64,000 bases of DNA from Variovorax sp. PAMC26660 (GTDB lineage: Bacteria; Pseudomonadota; Gammaproteobacteria; Burkholderiales; Burkholderiaceae_C). The DNA is taken from contig NZ_CP060295.1 in NCBI RefSeq assembly GCF_014302995.1, positions 2,046,001 through 2,110,000 of the forward strand, in the 5' to 3' direction. A program made the position numbers and the translations under genes. A model generated the notes under the pieces. The model was not told the origin of the DNA and did not search any database. It was given only the letters and a program-made list of their open reading frames with translations. Each line of letters starts with the position of its first letter. Position 1 is the stretch's first letter. Shown one piece after another: positions 63,155 through 64,000 of the stretch.

Positions 63155-64000
63155 TCAACGCTTGTCGAGGCCGGCCGGCGGCCAGCTTTCAAGCTTCATA
63201 CCCAAGGTCAGGCCGCGCGAAGCGAGGACTTCCTTGATTTCGTTGAGCGACTTGCGACCCAGGTTCGGGGTCTTGAGCAACTCGTTCTCGGTGCGCTGGA
63301 TCAGGTCACCGATGTAGTAGATGTTTTCGGCCTTCAGGCAATTGGCCGAACGCACGGTGAGTTCGAGCTCGTCGACAGGGCGCAGCAGGATCGGATCGAA
63401 TTGCTGAGCACTGCGCGGTGCCGGTGCATCGAATGCAGCCAGTTCGCCGCCTTCGAGCTGCGCAAACACTGCGAGCTGTTCGACCAGGATTTTAGCCGAA
63501 GCGCGCACTGCATCTTCAGCAGTGATCGCACCGTTGGTTTCGATCTCGACCAGCAGCTTGTCCAGGTCGGTACGCTGTTCGACACGGGCGCTTTCGACCG
63601 TGTAGCTCACGCGCTTGACGGGCGAGAACGACGCGTCGAGAACGATACGGCCAATCGACTTGGTCGGCTCGTCCGCGTAGCGGCGCATCGTGCCGGGCAC
63701 ATAGCCGCGACCCTTTTCAACCTTGATCTGCATGTCGAGCTTGCCGCCTTGCGACAGGTGCGCGATCACGTGGTCAGGATTGATGATCTCGACATCGTGC
63801 GGAGTCTGGATGTCCGACGCCAGGACCGGGCCTTCGCCGTCCTTGCGCAGGCTCAGCGTGACTTCGTCGCGGTTGTGGAGCTTGAACACCACGCCCTTGA
63901 GATTCAGCAGGATGTTGACGACATCTTCCTGCACGCCGTCGATCGACGAGTACTCATGCAGAACGCCAGCGATCGTGACTTCGGTGGCCGAGTAGCCGAC
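63155..64000 (-). CDS. rpoA: DNA-directed RNA polymerase alpha subunit (5' end outside window)
   Basis: The 281 codons present cover the N-terminal dimerisation domain from about residue 50 ([28 protein letters not shown]...) and the full C-terminal alpha-CTD ([48 protein letters not shown]). The start codon lies beyond the right edge. Sequence and position upstream of rplQ are unambiguous. Confidence 0.98.
   Translation of the reverse strand, partial: VGYSATEVTIAGVLHEYSSIDGVQEDVVNILLNLKGVVFKLHNRDEVTLSLRKDGEGPVLASDIQTPHDVEIINPDHVIAHLSQGGKLDMQIKVEKGRGYVPGTMRRYADEPTKSIGRIVLDASFSPVKRVSYTVESARVEQRTDLDKLLVEIETNGAITAEDAVRASAKILVEQLAVFAQLEGGELAAFDAPAPRSAQQFDPILLRPVDELELTVRSANCLKAENIYYIGDLIQRTENELLKTPNLGRKSLNEIKEVLASRGLTLGMKLESWPPAGLDKR

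Overview
The window looks like chromosomal DNA of a high-GC betaproteobacterium of the Burkholderiales, most likely Comamonadaceae and Variovorax-like. This is inferred from three orphan Bug-type (tripartite tricarboxylate family) periplasmic receptors, the dense short-spaced operons, a Sox system next to many aromatic/CoA-ester genes, DUF1840, and the rpoA-rplQ ribosomal locus at the right edge. No phage, insertion sequence with a transposase, or CRISPR array was seen.

Layout. 1-8.5 kb: a Sox thiosulfate-oxidation cluster on the minus strand (soxH-soxW, then cytochrome c-soxC-soxD-soxY-soxZ-soxA-soxX-soxB, with soxB cut by the left edge), a divergent DsrE-like gene and a SoxR-like persulfide-type ArsR repressor. 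8.6-15.7 kb: an RND efflux operon (adaptor, pump, outer-membrane channel), a winged-helix regulator with a cysteine cluster, and Fe superoxide dismutase. 15.8-18.4 kb: a VOC protein, a Bug receptor and a B3-type metallo-beta-lactamase-fold lipoprotein. 18.5-29.9 kb: a Crp/Fnr-type regulator with three small downstream genes, divergent from an acyl-CoA synthetase / branched-chain-type ABC transporter / PaaK-like ligase operon. 29.8-34.6 kb: a membrane protein, two divergent citrate-synthase-family genes (one carrying an N-terminal DNA-binding domain) and an M48 metallopeptidase fused to a type IV pilin-like domain.

34.8-44.1 kb: a Bug receptor, a PQQ quinohemoprotein alcohol dehydrogenase with a divergent AcoR-like regulator that lacks the AAA+ domain, and a xylose-type ABC transporter operon (xylFHG-xylR) with a clear ROK operator. 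44.2-53.7 kb: a CHAP-domain lipoprotein/peptidase, an orphan NarL-type response regulator, a RidA protein, an unusual AT-rich origin-like intergenic region, a TPP-dependent E1 alpha/beta pair with a MarR regulator but no E2, an SDR/LysR pair, a Bug receptor, DUF1840 and a cyclopropane-fatty-acid-synthase-type methyltransferase. 53.8-60.7 kb: a tightly coupled CoA-thioester aromatic operon (bifunctional monooxygenase/reductase, MarR, enoyl-CoA hydratase, acyl-CoA dehydrogenase, CoA ligase, RidA) best read as the aerobic 2-aminobenzoyl-CoA (anthranilate) pathway. 60.7-64 kb: a GlxA-type regulator divergent from an HD-domain protein, then initiator tRNA-Met, rplQ and rpoA (cut by the right edge).

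Two families of non-coding inverted repeats sit between genes of operons. Family A (about 270 bp, terminal inverted repeats plus two long hairpin modules) has three full copies and one fragment. Family B (about 120 bp, G/C-run inverted repeat) has two copies. Several short palindromes in divergent promoter regions pair naturally with adjacent regulator genes and are listed as operator candidates; none is experimentally supported here.
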